A stretch of 35,042 nucleotides of DNA from an uncultured Muribaculaceae bacterium (GTDB lineage: Bacteria; Bacteroidota; Bacteroidia; Bacteroidales; Muribaculaceae). Under the pieces are notes generated by a model. It saw only the letters and a list, made by a program, of their open reading frames with translations, did not search any database and was not told where the DNA came from. Numbering within the stretch: position 1 is the stretch's first letter; each line of letters starts with the position of its first letter. Positions 1-11,200 of this stretch are shown here, in pieces. Location of the stretch: NCBI GenBank assembly GCA_944321685.1, contig CALUMH010000026.1:1-35042 (forward strand), read 5' to 3'. The translations under genes and the position numbers were made by a program.

Positions 1-121
1 TAATATGTTCCATGATACAAAGTTAAGCTATATTCCTGAAATCCCTGCTCCACCAACCGGGAAAATCCGCTGATCCCTTTTTGTGAACAACAGCACCACT
101 CCACACCAGACACATATACCG

Positions 122-156
122 AAAAAAGCGATACCCGGTTTCACCGGGTATCGCTT

Positions 157-157
<1 letters not shown>
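122..157 (-). terminator. Rho-independent terminator of tRNA-His
   Basis: A perfect 15-bp inverted repeat (125-139 with 143-157) with a 3-nt loop is followed on the minus strand by six T (122-127). The outer base of the stem is the A of the encoded CCA end of the tRNA, so the terminator abuts the tRNA with no spacer. Confidence 0.9.
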
Positions 158-234
<77 letters not shown>

Positions 235-254
235 ATCTCTGTTGATTTCGGGTG

Positions 255-285
255 CAAAGTTAAGCACTCTTTTTCAATTATGCAA
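255..285 (-). promoter_or_regulatory. Promoter of tRNA-His
   Basis: On the minus strand the -33 element TTG (283-285) and the -7 element TAACTTTG (255-262) are separated by 20 bp. This matches the Bacteroidetes consensus TTTG-N19-TAnnTTTG. It overlaps the last bases of the upstream transporter gene and predicts transcription starting about 15 bp before the tRNA. Confidence 0.75.
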
Positions 286-1150
286 CACCCTTGATAAAAT
301 TATTTTTCGTTTTTTTCAATTTCATTGTTACTGAATGAATTATACGGGCAACTGCATATGCGATTATCAGCACCAAAACAATTGTGACTGATGCGGGAAC
401 GCTCACAAGGTAAACACCAAAGAGGTAACTGCCCACAAGCCCGGCAACCGCACACGACAGCCCGAAAACCACCGACAGCAACATCATCTTACCGAAACGG
501 CTTGCAAATTGCTCGGCTATCATCTGCGGCATTGTCAGCATCGACATCAGCAGCATTATGCCTATGAGCCTTATCGTAAGCACCACGCACACTGCCACGA
601 GCACCGACATAACGCAGTTGATTGCCCGCACCGGCAATTGTTTGGTATAGGCAAAATCTCTGTCAAATGCGCAAGTCACGATAGGCCGGTAAAAAAATAG
701 AAAGAACAGTGCCAACACCACAAGGAATATGGCAAATGCAATGATGTCGCCGCGGCTTATGGTCAATATATTGCCGAAAAGAAATGAATTCAGGTCGGGA
801 ACATACCCGGGTGTGAGAAATATGAACAACGTACCTATTGCCATGCCGAATGCCCACACCACAGCTATCGCAGAATCTTCCCTCACGTTTTGCCTTGCTG
901 CCATCCACTCCACGCCGAGCGACGACGCAACGGCAAACACGCCTGCCGCCAATATGGGATTAATACCAAGGGAATACCCCAACCCGAGTCCGCCGAAACA
1001 GGCATGAGTGATACCACCGGTGATAAATACCATGCGGCGAGTGACAATGTATGTTCCTATCATGGCCGACGCAATACTCACAAGGAGCACGCCAAGCAGG
1101 GCATTTTGGAAAAATGTGTAATTGAAAATATCAAGCATCGGCATTGGCAT
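278..1150 (-). CDS. ABC-3 family metal (Zn/Mn-type) ABC transporter permease
   Basis: This 290-residue, highly hydrophobic protein has about eight predicted membrane spans and resembles ZnuB/MntB permeases. An early GTYIVTRRMVFITGGITHA segment is followed by the typical loop and repeated hydrophobic helices. Such permeases form the channel for Zn2+ or Mn2+ uptake with a separate ATPase and a metal-binding lipoprotein, neither of which lies in this window, so the metal is not determined. The start overlaps the 3' end of the preceding small gene by 20 bp, and two further in-frame ATGs lie at 1144 and 1138. It is the last gene of the aroA operon and ends inside the promoter of tRNA-His. Confidence 0.9.
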   Translation of the reverse strand: MPMPMLDIFNYTFFQNALLGVLLVSIASAMIGTYIVTRRMVFITGGITHACFGGLGLGYSLGINPILAAGVFAVASSLGVEWMAARQNVREDSAIAVVWAFGMAIGTLFIFLTPGYVPDLNSFLFGNILTISRGDIIAFAIFLVVLALFFLFFYRPIVTCAFDRDFAYTKQLPVRAINCVMSVLVAVCVVLTIRLIGIMLLMSMLTMPQMIAEQFASRFGKMMLLSVVFGLSCAVAGLVGSYLFGVYLVSVPASVTIVLVLIIAYAVARIIHSVTMKLKKTKNNFIKGVA

Positions 1151-1559
1151 GATTTAGCGTTTCGCGAGCCTCGGCAGCAAGCATAACCAGCTCGTCGCGC
1201 ACGGCAGCAGGCAATTCTATCTGCCGCAACTGTATCGAACGTGCCCAACCGCCAATCTCCTCGGGACGTAACGTATAAAGCACGTCTCGAAACTGTTCCA
1301 CCTGCTCGTCGGTATAATCATCGGGGCTCATTCCGCGGAAAGCGTCAAGCTCCTCGTCCTCGTAATACACAATCTGCTTGCTCACACAGGCGAGCAACGA
1401 TTCTTTTTCACACACCAAGTGTTGCCCGCAACACCCTTCGGGCCGCTCGGCAGGCACGGCAGGAGTTTCGGTTTCGTCCTTGTCGGTAAGGCGATGATGA
1501 ATATAAAGCACCACACCCGTCACCACCAAAGCAAGCAATATCCACAATGCCACTATCAT
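1131..1559 (-). CDS. Conserved small membrane-anchored protein with CCGQH motif
   Basis: This 142-residue protein starts with a membrane span (about residues 2-21) and a short acidic, proline-rich linker. A cysteine cluster CCGQHLVCEK follows, then an acidic helical region (YYEDEELDAF, YTDEQVEQFRDVLY) and a basic-hydrophobic C-terminal helix. The ATG at 1559 overlaps the aroA stop codon (ATGA) and is preceded by a purine-rich GGAGG, so it is preferred over the longer frame from 1607. From memory, Bacteroidetes genomes carry similar proteins beside aroA, sometimes labelled phospholipase, but no catalytic motif supports that name. The three cysteines and histidine could bind a metal, which would suit the neighbouring metal permease; that is inference. 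Confidence 0.8.
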   Translation of the reverse strand: MIVALWILLALVVTGVVLYIHHRLTDKDETETPAVPAERPEGCCGQHLVCEKESLLACVSKQIVYYEDEELDAFRGMSPDDYTDEQVEQFRDVLYTLRPEEIGGWARSIQLRQIELPAAVRDELVMLAAEARETLNHANADA

Positions 1560-2800
1560 ATTTCCACCTCCTTTAATCCAAAACCGCAAGCGGCAAGATG
1601 CTTCCAAAAATCGGGATATGACTTCGACACCACACCGGCATCGGCAATCACCAGTCCAGGAAACTTGATTGCAGCAATGGCAAATGCCATCGCCATGCGA
1701 TGGTCGTCAAATGTCTCGATAATCAGATGCTGCCCGGCCGGCATCTTTTCGCCGTTCCACGACAGGCTGCAATCGGCTCCAACATTTATTACATAACCAA
1801 GTTTCAACAATTGCGAACGCAATGCCTCTATGCGATCGGTTTCTTTTATCCTTAATGTATGTAAACCGGTAATTTTAAAGTGCATATCCAACAGGCAGGC
1901 AGTAACTACAATCGTCTGCGCAAGGTCGGGATTGCCCGACAGATCAATCCGCAGGCATCTGTTATCAACCGCAAAATTTGTCGCATTGCGCAAGTCGATA
2001 TACGTGCCGCAACCGCACGACAGCACTCCGAAGCATTCATAAAATTCACGCACACGCGCATCGCCTTGCAGGCTATTGGCAAACAATCCTTTCAACGAAA
2101 TGCGCGACGCGGGCAGCAAAGCCTGCATCGCAAACCAGTAACTTGCCGCCGTCCAATCATTTTCCACCACAAAGCACGAAGGCGGGTTATAACCACCGGC
2201 CTCAATGGTTATTATGTTTCCTGTAAATTGCGACCGTATTCCGAAATCGCGCATCACACCAAGAGTCATGTCGATGTACGGACGCGAAGTTATGTTACCT
2301 GTCAACACGATTTGCCTGCACCCAATGGCAGGAGCAATCATGAGTACCGCCGATATATATTGCGAACTCATTCCGGCATCAATCTCAATCGACTCACAAT
2401 TGTAACTTCTCCCGTGTATTTCTAATGGTGGGAATCCTTCTTTTTCCTTATACCTTATGTCGGCACCGCAGGCATTAAGAGCATCTACAAGCGGCTTGAT
2501 GGGCCGGTTACGCATTCGTTCCGAACCGTCAAGTACGACTGTGCGTCCTGTCTGCAACGAGAAGTAAGCGGTAAGAAATCGCATCGCAGTTCCCGCCGCA
2601 CCGACATTTACATAACCGCCATTGTTGGAAAGGGCCGCAACCACTGCATCGGTATCATCACACCGGGCCACATTGCATATTTCACACTTGTTTCCCGACA
2701 AGGCATTTACCATCAATGCCCTGTTGCTGATGCTCTTCGATGCAGGCAAATCTATTTCACCCCTTATAAACGGCGGTACTGTTTCAATGCAATAATTCAT
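1556..2800 (-). CDS. aroA: 3-phosphoshikimate 1-carboxyvinyltransferase (EPSP synthase)
   Basis: AroA joins shikimate 3-phosphate and phosphoenolpyruvate to EPSP in the cytoplasm, the sixth step of chorismate synthesis. Family signatures are present in order: LPASKSISNRAL near the N-terminus, GAAGTAMRFLTAY, DGSERMRNRPI, SSQYISAVL, IKETDRIEAL, and DDHRMAMAFAI near the C-terminus. With the ATG at 2800 the protein is 414 residues. An upstream ATG at 2824 adds eight hydrophobic residues not expected in the family, and homologues start about a dozen residues before the LPASKS motif. The last codons overlap the next gene (ATGA), so the three minus-strand genes are probably cotranscribed from the promoter at 2838-2867. 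Confidence 0.97.
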   Translation of the reverse strand: MNYCIETVPPFIRGEIDLPASKSISNRALMVNALSGNKCEICNVARCDDTDAVVAALSNNGGYVNVGAAGTAMRFLTAYFSLQTGRTVVLDGSERMRNRPIKPLVDALNACGADIRYKEKEGFPPLEIHGRSYNCESIEIDAGMSSQYISAVLMIAPAIGCRQIVLTGNITSRPYIDMTLGVMRDFGIRSQFTGNIITIEAGGYNPPSCFVVENDWTAASYWFAMQALLPASRISLKGLFANSLQGDARVREFYECFGVLSCGCGTYIDLRNATNFAVDNRCLRIDLSGNPDLAQTIVVTACLLDMHFKITGLHTLRIKETDRIEALRSQLLKLGYVINVGADCSLSWNGEKMPAGQHLIIETFDDHRMAMAFAIAAIKFPGLVIADAGVVSKSYPDFWKHLAACGFGLKEVEI

Positions 2801-2837
2801 AAGTAACGGCAAAATTAAAAACACTTTCCCTTTCCTG

Positions 2838-2867
2838 CAAAATTATTTTTAAAGGCTCAAGGCACAA
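2838..2867 (-). promoter_or_regulatory. Promoter of the aroA operon
   Basis: On the minus strand TTG (2865-2867) and TAATTTTG (2838-2845) are 19 bp apart, which fits the Bacteroidetes primary-sigma consensus. The predicted start near 2832 gives a leader of about 30 nt to the preferred ATG at 2800. A second TAATTTTG lies at 2810-2817 with a TTTG 20 bp upstream, so a shorter transcript is possible. This promoter is divergent from that of folP. Confidence 0.6.
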
Positions 2868-2880
2868 GTCGGCAAAAAAT

Positions 2881-2911
2881 TTTGTGGTTGTGGCAATTTG
2901 CTGTAATTTCG
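2881..2911 (+). promoter_or_regulatory. Promoter of folP-cdaA-ruvA
   Basis: TTTG (2881-2884) and TAATTTCG (2904-2911) are separated by 19 bp, close to the consensus TTTG-N19-TAnnTTTG. Transcription would begin near 2917, about 10 nt before the TTG candidate start of folP. Confidence 0.7.
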
Positions 2912-2926
2912 CACTACGTTTTTTAA

Positions 2927-3799
2927 TTGACTTACAAAGTGTCGGAATTCAAGACTTTTTCGATTAACATACGTGGACGACTGGTTGAAATTTCCAGGCC
3001 GTGGGTTATGGGCATACTCAATGTTACGCCCGATTCGTTTTATGCCAACAGCCGCACCACAGGCAGCGAAGCAATTGCCTCGCGTACACGGCAACTACTA
3101 GATGAAGGTGCCGATATAATCGACATTGGCGGATACTCATCACGCCCGGGTGCCGATGCCGTCACTCCAGAAGAAGAATACACACGGCTGAAGCGCGGCA
3201 TTGAAATCGTGAAAGAGACTGCACCCGAAACAATTATTTCAATCGACACTTTCCGTGCCGATATTGCCCGTAAGTGCATACTTGACGACGGTGCCGACAT
3301 TATCAACGACATATCGGGTGGCGACCTCGACCCGGAAATGCACACCACAGTGGCTCAACTGCACGTCCCATATGTGATGATGCATATGCACGGCACCCCC
3401 GACACAATGCAACAATTATGTGACTATCCGCACGGAGTGACAGCCGACGTGATAGCCGAACTTGGCGTAAAAATCGACCACTTGCGCAGCCTTGGCGTAT
3501 GCGACATTATTGTGGATCCCGGGTTCGGGTTTGCCAAAACCATCGAACAAAACTATGAATTACTCAATAACCTTGAAGAATTCCACCTGCTTGAATTGCC
3601 GTTGCTCGTGGGTATTTCGCGAAAATCAATGATATACCGACTGCTCGGCATCACCCCTGACCGTTCGCTAAACGGCACCACGGTACTAAATACCGCCGCC
3701 CTGCTGCACGGCGCACACATTTTACGAGTACATGATGTTGCAGCAGCCGTCGAAGCAGTAAAAATCACAGGAGCATTAACCCGCAATTATAAATATTAA
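2927..3799 (+). CDS. folP: Dihydropteroate synthase
   Basis: FolP condenses 6-hydroxymethyl-dihydropterin pyrophosphate with p-aminobenzoate in folate synthesis and is the sulfonamide target. The TIM-barrel signatures are all present: MGILNVTPDSF (residues 28-38), GADIIDIGGYSSRPGA, ISIDTFRADIA, DGADIINDISGG, IVDPGFGFAKTIEQNYELL and GISRKSMI. No ATG lies between the in-frame TAA at 2924 and the ATG inside MGILNV at 3008. The segment before that ATG (INIRGRLVEIS) belongs to the family fold, so the start must be TTG at 2927 (290 aa) or GTG at 2939 (286 aa). cdaA follows after 15 bp, the usual Bacteroidetes arrangement. Confidence 0.95.
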   Translation: MTYKVSEFKTFSINIRGRLVEISRPWVMGILNVTPDSFYANSRTTGSEAIASRTRQLLDEGADIIDIGGYSSRPGADAVTPEEEYTRLKRGIEIVKETAPETIISIDTFRADIARKCILDDGADIINDISGGDLDPEMHTTVAQLHVPYVMMHMHGTPDTMQQLCDYPHGVTADVIAELGVKIDHLRSLGVCDIIVDPGFGFAKTIEQNYELLNNLEEFHLLELPLLVGISRKSMIYRLLGITPDRSLNGTTVLNTAALLHGAHILRVHDVAAAVEAVKITGALTRNYKY

Positions 3800-3814
3800 A
3801 CACTCATACATAAT

Positions 3815-4579
3815 ATGTCATTCGGAATTAAAGATGCAATCGACATAATAGTGGTGGCAACTCTCATGTTCTACACCTACCGCATGATGAAGGAGTCGGG
3901 CACCATCAACATTTTCTACGGCGTGCTGGCATTCATAGTGGCGTGGGTAGTGATGTCTGAAATACTCGATATGCGCCTCATCGGCACCATCATGGATATG
4001 TTTGTCAACATCGGGTTGATAATCATCGTCATATTGTTCCAAGACCAAATAAAGCGCATTTTGGTGGAAATAGGTTCGCACAAACGGTGGCAATGGATCA
4101 ATGGCATATTCAAGCACAACTCCGATGACGAGACCAAAGAAAAGAAATGGATTCTTCCCGTGGTATATGCCTGCATGAACATGGCGAAATCAAAAACAGG
4201 CGCGCTGATAGTGATACAACAAAAAATGTTGCTCGACGACTACGAACACACCGGCGACATAATCAATGCCAATATAAATGCACGCCTTATTGAAAACATA
4301 TTCTTCAAAAACAGCCCGCTCCACGACGGTGCAATGATAATAGCAGGCGAACGCATTGCCTCGGCAGGGTGCATCCTGCCCGTGTCACACGACACCAACC
4401 TGCCGCGCAACCTCGGGTTGCGCCACCGCTCGGCATTAGGCATAGCACAAGCCACCGACGCCGTGGCAGTAGTGGTATCGGAAGAAACCGGCAACATATC
4501 GATGGCATATCGCGGCAAACTGTTCCAAAAACTTACAAACACCGCACTTGAAAACCGGCTCTCCGAAATATGCCAATAA
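3815..4579 (+). CDS. cdaA: Diadenylate cyclase CdaA (c-di-AMP synthase)
   Basis: CdaA makes cyclic di-AMP from two ATP at the membrane; c-di-AMP controls potassium balance and wall homeostasis. The 254-residue protein has three N-terminal membrane spans (about residues 8-24, 33-50 and 60-76), a short basic coiled linker, and a DAC catalytic domain from about residue 112. The DGA motif (171-173, in SPLHDGAMI) and the RHRSA motif (203-207) are both intact. Downstream of folP and just before ruvA, it is probably read in one transcript with them. No CdaR-type regulator gene is adjacent, which is usual outside Firmicutes. Confidence 0.95.
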   Translation: MSFGIKDAIDIIVVATLMFYTYRMMKESGTINIFYGVLAFIVAWVVMSEILDMRLIGTIMDMFVNIGLIIIVILFQDQIKRILVEIGSHKRWQWINGIFKHNSDDETKEKKWILPVVYACMNMAKSKTGALIVIQQKMLLDDYEHTGDIINANINARLIENIFFKNSPLHDGAMIIAGERIASAGCILPVSHDTNLPRNLGLRHRSALGIAQATDAVAVVVSEETGNISMAYRGKLFQKLTNTALENRLSEICQ

Positions 4580-4599
4580 ACGGTTAATTAAGACGCAGT

Positions 4600-5184
4600 A
4601 TGATAGAATATATAAAAGGCACGATTGCCGAAATCACACCTGCCTATGCCGTAATCGACAACCACGGCATGGGGTACATGATAAATATCTCGCTTTATGC
4701 TTACGAACGCCTGCAACAGCAGCCTGGCGAAGCTAAATTATACATATATGAGGCCATACGCGAAGACGCCCACCTGTTATTCGGCTTCATCGACAAGCGT
4801 GAACGCGAATTGTTCTTGTTGCTGATTAGCGTCTCGGGAGTGGGCCCGAATACGGCCCGCATGATATTGTCGGCCATGACTCCCGACGAACTGAGCGCGG
4901 CAATTGCCACAGGCAACGACATTTCGCTCAAAGCCGTAAAAGGCATAGGGGCCAAAACAGCCCAACGCATAATTGTGGACTTGAAAGACAAAATAAAAAC
5001 CGCCGATACTACGTTATTATCCAAGATGCCCGCCAACAACGAGGTATATGAGGAAGCACTGGCAGCACTTGTCATGCTTGGGTTCACGCAGGCTTTGTCG
5101 CAAAAAGTGCTTACAAAACTGCTCGCCTCTAATAGCAAGCTCACTGTGGAAGAAGCCATCAAGCAAGCCTTGAAAATGATGTGA
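4600..5184 (+). CDS. ruvA: Holliday junction branch migration protein RuvA
   Basis: RuvA is the tetrameric Holliday-junction binding protein that loads the RuvB motor during recombinational repair. The 194-residue protein has the N-terminal OB-fold ([12 protein letters not shown]), two helix-hairpin-helix motifs ([16 protein letters not shown] and [16 protein letters not shown]) and the small C-terminal domain that contacts RuvB ([12 protein letters not shown] onwards). It starts 21 bp after cdaA. ruvB is not adjacent. The neighbouring sprA is known beside ruvA in many Bacteroidetes. Confidence 0.97.
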   Translation: MIEYIKGTIAEITPAYAVIDNHGMGYMINISLYAYERLQQQPGEAKLYIYEAIREDAHLLFGFIDKRERELFLLLISVSGVGPNTARMILSAMTPDELSAAIATGNDISLKAVKGIGAKTAQRIIVDLKDKIKTADTTLLSKMPANNEVYEEALAALVMLGFTQALSQKVLTKLLASNSKLTVEEAIKQALKMM

Positions 5185-5291
5185 CACAAGAGGAAGCATA
5201 CGCCGGCCACACACATTTCGCCACAGCAGCCGGTGCCATACAAACTCAGTTGTGAACAGCGGGCAGGCAGGATTGTAACTACTAAAATAGG

Positions 5292-8200
5292 ATGATGAAG
5301 GGCTTTCGGGCAAAAAGCAACCATAAAATACGACTTTGGGCTGCGGCCGCGTGCATGATGCTGTTGGCATCGGCAGGCGGATTTTATGCCTACGGCCAAT
5401 ATTACTCAAGCCAATTGCCGCCTCCGCCGCCCACGGCTCCGGCAGGCAACGCAACGACCTCGGGCGATACCATTGTCACCCAATTCCCGGTGCGTCCCAC
5501 CGTGCCCGACACATACGACTACCTTGAAGAGCGGCATAATTACGCCGCCGACCTCGAAGACCCGTCAAACATCACCACCGAAGCCGAATATGACTACGAA
5601 ACGGGATGTTACATAATTCGCACAAAATTAGGCGACAAGGAAATCTCGACACCGTTCATGCTGTCGGCCGATGAATACAACAATCTTATGTTGCGGCAAT
5701 CGATGCAGGAATATTACAGGCAAAAGAATTCCGACCTCGCACAGGAGAAAAAAGACCCGTTCAACTTCCTCGACATGAGTTTCGGCCTGGGACCGCTCGA
5801 ACGAGTATTCGGCCCGGGTGGCGTGCAATTAAAGACTCAAGGGTCGGTACAGCTCCAGCTTGGCATGAAAATGAACAAAACCGACAATCCGGCATTGTCG
5901 GTCGATGCAAGGCGCAGCACATATTTCGACTTTGACGAAAAAATACAAGCCACCATCAATGCCTCGGTAGGCAGCAAAATGAAGTTCAACATGAACTATA
6001 ATACCGATGCGACATTCGACTTCGATTCGCAAAACCTGAAGTTACAATACGAAGGCGAGGAAGACGAAATAATCAAGTCGATAGAGGCCGGTAATGTGAG
6101 CATGACCACAGGTTCTTCACTCATAAGGGGAAGCACCGCTCTGTTCGGTATCAAGACTACAATGCAATTCGGCAAGCTCACCGCCACCGCACTTGTCTCG
6201 CAGCAAAACAGCGAATCGCAAACGGTCAACACCCGCGGCGGTGCGCAAACCACCGAATTCAGCATCAACGCCGACGAATACGATGCCAACCGCCACTTTT
6301 TCCTCGGACAATTCTTTTATGACAATTACGACAACTTCTGTTCCACACTGCCGCTTGTCAATTCCGGCATAAACATCACACGCATCGAGGTGTGGATTAC
6401 AAACAAACGGCAAAGCTACGAAGAATCGCGCAACCTTGTGGCATTCATGGACCTTGGTGAAAACCAACGCCTTGCCAACAGCCACTGGATTACCGACCCG
6501 ACGCAAAGCAACCCGTCGAACAATGCCAACAACCTGCTTACCGAAATACGGAACGATTATCCCGATGCACGTTCCATAAGCCAAGTTACCACTGCACTGC
6601 AACCGCTTTCAGCCTATGGCATAGAGGGCGGACGCGACTATGAAAAAGTAGAAAGCGCACGGTTGCTCAGTTCTTCGGAATACACTCTCAACTCGGCTCT
6701 CGGTTACATATCGCTGCGCTCGGCATTGAGCAGCGACGAAGTGCTTGCCGTGGCATATGAATACACCTACCGCGGAAACACCTACCAGGTGGGAGAATTC
6801 TCGGGCGACATCACTTCGTCGGAACAATCGCTATATGTGAAAATGCTAAAAGGTTCCACCATATCGCCCTACTTGCCGGCATGGAAACTCATGATGAAAA
6901 ACGTGTATTCGCTCGGCGCATATCAAGTGCAAAAAGAGAATTTCAGACTCAACGTGAAATATCTAAGCGATACAACCGGAACCGAAATTACTTATATCCC
7001 CGACGGGCCTATCAACGGCACTCCGCTCATACAAGTGCTCAATGTGGACCGCCTCGACTCAAACGAGCAACCGAACCCCGACGGACGATACGACTTTATC
7101 GAAGGTTATACCATACTTGCCTCTAACGGCAAAATCATATTCCCAGTCATAGAACCTTTCGGACGGCATTTACGCAACAAAATAGGGAACGATGCCATAG
7201 CCGACCGATATGTGTATGAGGAACTGTATGACTCCACACTCACCGTGGCACAACAATTTTCCGACAAGAACAAATTCACCATCTCGGGCGAATACCAGGC
7301 ATCATCGGGGTCGCAAATCAACCTTAATGCAATGAACGTGCCGCAAGGGTCGGTGGTGGTTACTGCCGGCGGTGTAACCCTCACCGAGAACAGCGATTAT
7401 GTGGTTGACTATAACATGGGTATAGTCACCATCATCAACCAAAGCATTATCGATGCAGGCACAAGCATCAGTGTGTCGCTCGAAAACCAATCGACATTCA
7501 GCACCCAGCGCAAGACGTTGCTCGGGCTTGATCTCAACTACCAGTTCACGCCCGACTTCAACATAGGAACAACCATAATGCACTACTCCGAGAAACCATT
7601 GACCGAAAAAGTGTCGATAGGCAACGAAGTGGTGAAAAACACAATTTGGGGGCTTAATTTTTCTTATAAAAACGAATTCATGTGGCTCACCAACCTGCTT
7701 AACAAAATTCCGACTGTCAACGCCACCGCCCCGTCATCGATAAGCATGGAAGGTGAATTTGCCCAATTGATACCGCATCAGGCTCATACAGGCTCGGCCG
7801 AAGGCAGCTCGTATATCGACGATTTTGAATCGACGCAAACGGGCATCGACTTGCGCTCACCTTACCAATGGTTCTTGTCGGCCACCCCCTACGACAACGG
7901 CTCGGGAGCATTGTTCCCCGAAGCTTCGCTTAGCAACAATGTAGAATATGGCAAGAACCGCGCACTGCTTTCATGGTATTACATCGACCGTATGTTCACC
8001 GAGCGCAATTCTTCGCTTGCCCCGGGATATATCAGGAACGACCTTGCTCAGCTATCCAACCCCTATGTGCGTGAAATAAATTACACCGAACTTTACCCCG
8101 ACCGCGAACTCAGTTACGGGGAATCGACTACGATACAGACATTGAACCTCTCGTTCTATCCCGAAGAACGCGGCCCATACAACCTTGATGCAACCAATAT

Positions 8201-11200
8201 CGACAGCGAAGGCAACTTGCTTTATCCCGAAAAAAGGTGGGGTGGAATAATGCGCAAACTCGACAATACCGACTTCGAGTCGTCGAATATCGAATACATC
8301 CAGTTTTGGTTGATGAGCCCGTTCCTCGACCCCGACAATCCCAATAACGAAGGTGGAGACCTTTATTTTAACTTGGGCGAAGTAAGCGAAGATGTGCTTA
8401 AAGACGGCTACAAATCATATGAAAACGGCTTGCCTGCCGACGGCAGCGACCAGTATATGCTTGAAACGGCATGGGGGCGCGTGTCAACACAAACGTCGCT
8501 CACCTACGCGTTCGACAACACAGCCGATTCACGCCGTGTGCAAGATGTGGGCCTTGACGGATTAAGCAACGACGACGAATTTACCCACAGCAGCTATGCC
8601 GCATTCGTCGAGGAATTGCGATCGAAACTCTCGCCTACCGCCATGGCTGAAATGGAACAAGACCCGTTCTCTCCATTCAACGACCCTGCCGGCGACAACT
8701 ACCACTTCTACCGCGGATATGACTACGATGAGCGACAATTGTCGATACTCGAACGTTACAAGCACTACAACGGTACCGAGGGCAACTCTCTTTCAAGCGA
8801 AGAGGCTGGCGACGCATTATACCAGTCATCGCGCAGCGTGCCCGATGTGGAAGACATCAACGAGGACAATACGCTCAATGAATATGAACGTTATTTCCAG
8901 TACCACATTTCGTTGCGCCCCGAAGACCTCACCGTGGGACAAAACTACATTACCGACGTGAGAGAAACCACTGTCACAACACGCGACGGTAACCGCCAAG
9001 ACGTGCGTTGGTACCAATTCAAAATTCCACTCAGCGAATACGAGAAAGCGGTAGGCTCTATTTCCGATTTCTCTACCATACGGTTTATTCGAATGTTCAT
9101 GACAGGGTTCAAGCATACCACTCACCTGCGTTTTGCCACACTCGAACTGGTGCGTGGCGAATGGCGGACGTATGACTACAACCTGAACACCCGCGGCGAC
9201 ACTCCGGCCGAGGGCAACCTTGACGTGAGCGTTGTCAACATCGAAGAAAATGCAGGACGCACGCCTGTCAATTATGTCCTTCCTCCGGGCGTGACACGTA
9301 TCGTCGATCCCGGCCAGTCGCAAGCCGTGCAGCTCAATGAGCAATCGATGTCACTTGAAATAACCGATTTGCAAGCCGGTGACGCACGTGCCGTGTACAA
9401 GAATTCAAGTCTTGATTTGCGCACCTACAAGCGGCTGCAAATGCATGTGCACAATGAAGCCGTGGTTGATGACGTGACAGGCCTTTCCAATGGCGACGTG
9501 GCAGTATTCATCCGACTGGGGTCGGACGTAAAAAACAATTATTACGAGTATGAAATTCCACTCGAAGTAACACCCGAAGGGCACTACAGCCAGGAAGGGA
9601 ACGACCGCAGCATAGTGTGGCCCGATGCGAACCGCCTTGACGTGGAACTCGACCTGTTTACCACGGTTAAGAAAAACCGTAACCGGCAAAAAATGGCCGG
9701 CATGAGCAATGTATCCTATACCATGGAGTATTCGGAATATGACGACAAGCACAATCGCGTATCGGTGAAAGGCAACCCGTCGCTGAGCAATGTGAAGGTG
9801 TTGATGATAGGTGTGCGCAACAACTCGTCAACCACAAAGGATTGTATCGTGTGGGTAAACGAACTGCGCGTGACCGACTTCGACAGCGACGGCGGTTGGG
9901 CGGCAAAAGGCAGCGTAAACCTCAACATGAGCGACATTGCCACATTCAATTTCTCGGGGCATAAAGAAACTGTAGGTTTCGGTTCGGTCGATCAAAGCCT
10001 GGCTGAACGCAATCTCGAAGATTACTCGCAATATAACATAGCTTTCCAAATCAATGCCGGACGTTTCCTTCCCGAAAAGGTAAAACTGAATGCTCCCATA
10101 TACTTCTCGATGACGAAGGAAAAAACCACGCCGAAATACAACCCGCTTGATGAAGACATTTTACTGAAAGACGCTCTCGATGCCTGCTCGACCGATGAGC
10201 AACGCGACTCGATCGAAGCATTTGCTGTCACTCGCAGCACGGTGAAGAGCTTCAGCATATCGGGGTTGAAATTCGATGTAAAAAGCAAGAATCCCATGCC
10301 TTGGGACCCGGCAAACTTCACGCTGAGCTATTCATCGAACAAGCAACAAAACGTAGATCCCGACAACGAATTTGAGAATACAAGCGACTATCGGGGCAGT
10401 TTCCAATATAGTTATGCACCATATTTCAAACCATTCAAGCCGTTTAAAGGCCTGAAAAGCAAGTCGAAAAACGTTAAGTTCCTAAAAGACTGGGAATTTA
10501 ACTGGTTGCCGACATCGATAGAATTTTTCACCAATATATCACGCTATTATTACGAACAGAAGGAACGCAACACCACCGACAGTGATATTGAATTGCCTAT
10601 ATCGGTCAGCAAGAATTTCTTGTGGGAACGCCAGTTTGCTCTCAACTGGAACATAACCAAGGCTCTTAACGTGTCGTTCAATTCCAATACCACTGCCCAT
10701 ATAGAAGAACCTGCCGGAGCCGTGAACAAACGCCTGTTCCCCGACAAATATAAACTATGGAAAGACTCGGTGAAACAAAGCATCAAGAACCTTGGTACGC
10801 CATATGCTTACGACCAGTCGTTTGTAACCACCTATAAGGCACCTTTCAGTGCCATTCCGGCCCTCAGCTTCATGACTGCTTCGCTCACCTACAACTCGGC
10901 TTACAACTGGGAACGAGGCACTGCAATCAACGGTGTGGAAACCGGACACTCAATCTACAACCAGTCGTCGTGGAACGTGGACGGGCGCATCAACCTTGAA
11001 CAATTTTACAACAAGTTCAAATACCTGCGCGAAGTAAACAAGCGTTTCAGCAACTCGCGCCGCCCGGCGGTCGAAAAGAAGCCCAAGCGATTTGAACGCA
11101 CCATCATGCTGAAGGAAGATACCACAGTCATGGTAAGGCACAACCTGCGCACCAAGAAACTTAAAATAACGGCAACCGCCGACGGGAAACCATTTGTAGT

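Noticed and set aside
1..60. TAACTTTG -7-like box (18-25, minus strand) with an ATG at 13-11
   Set aside because: No -33 element lies at the right distance and the gene would leave the window after four codons, so nothing can be claimed.
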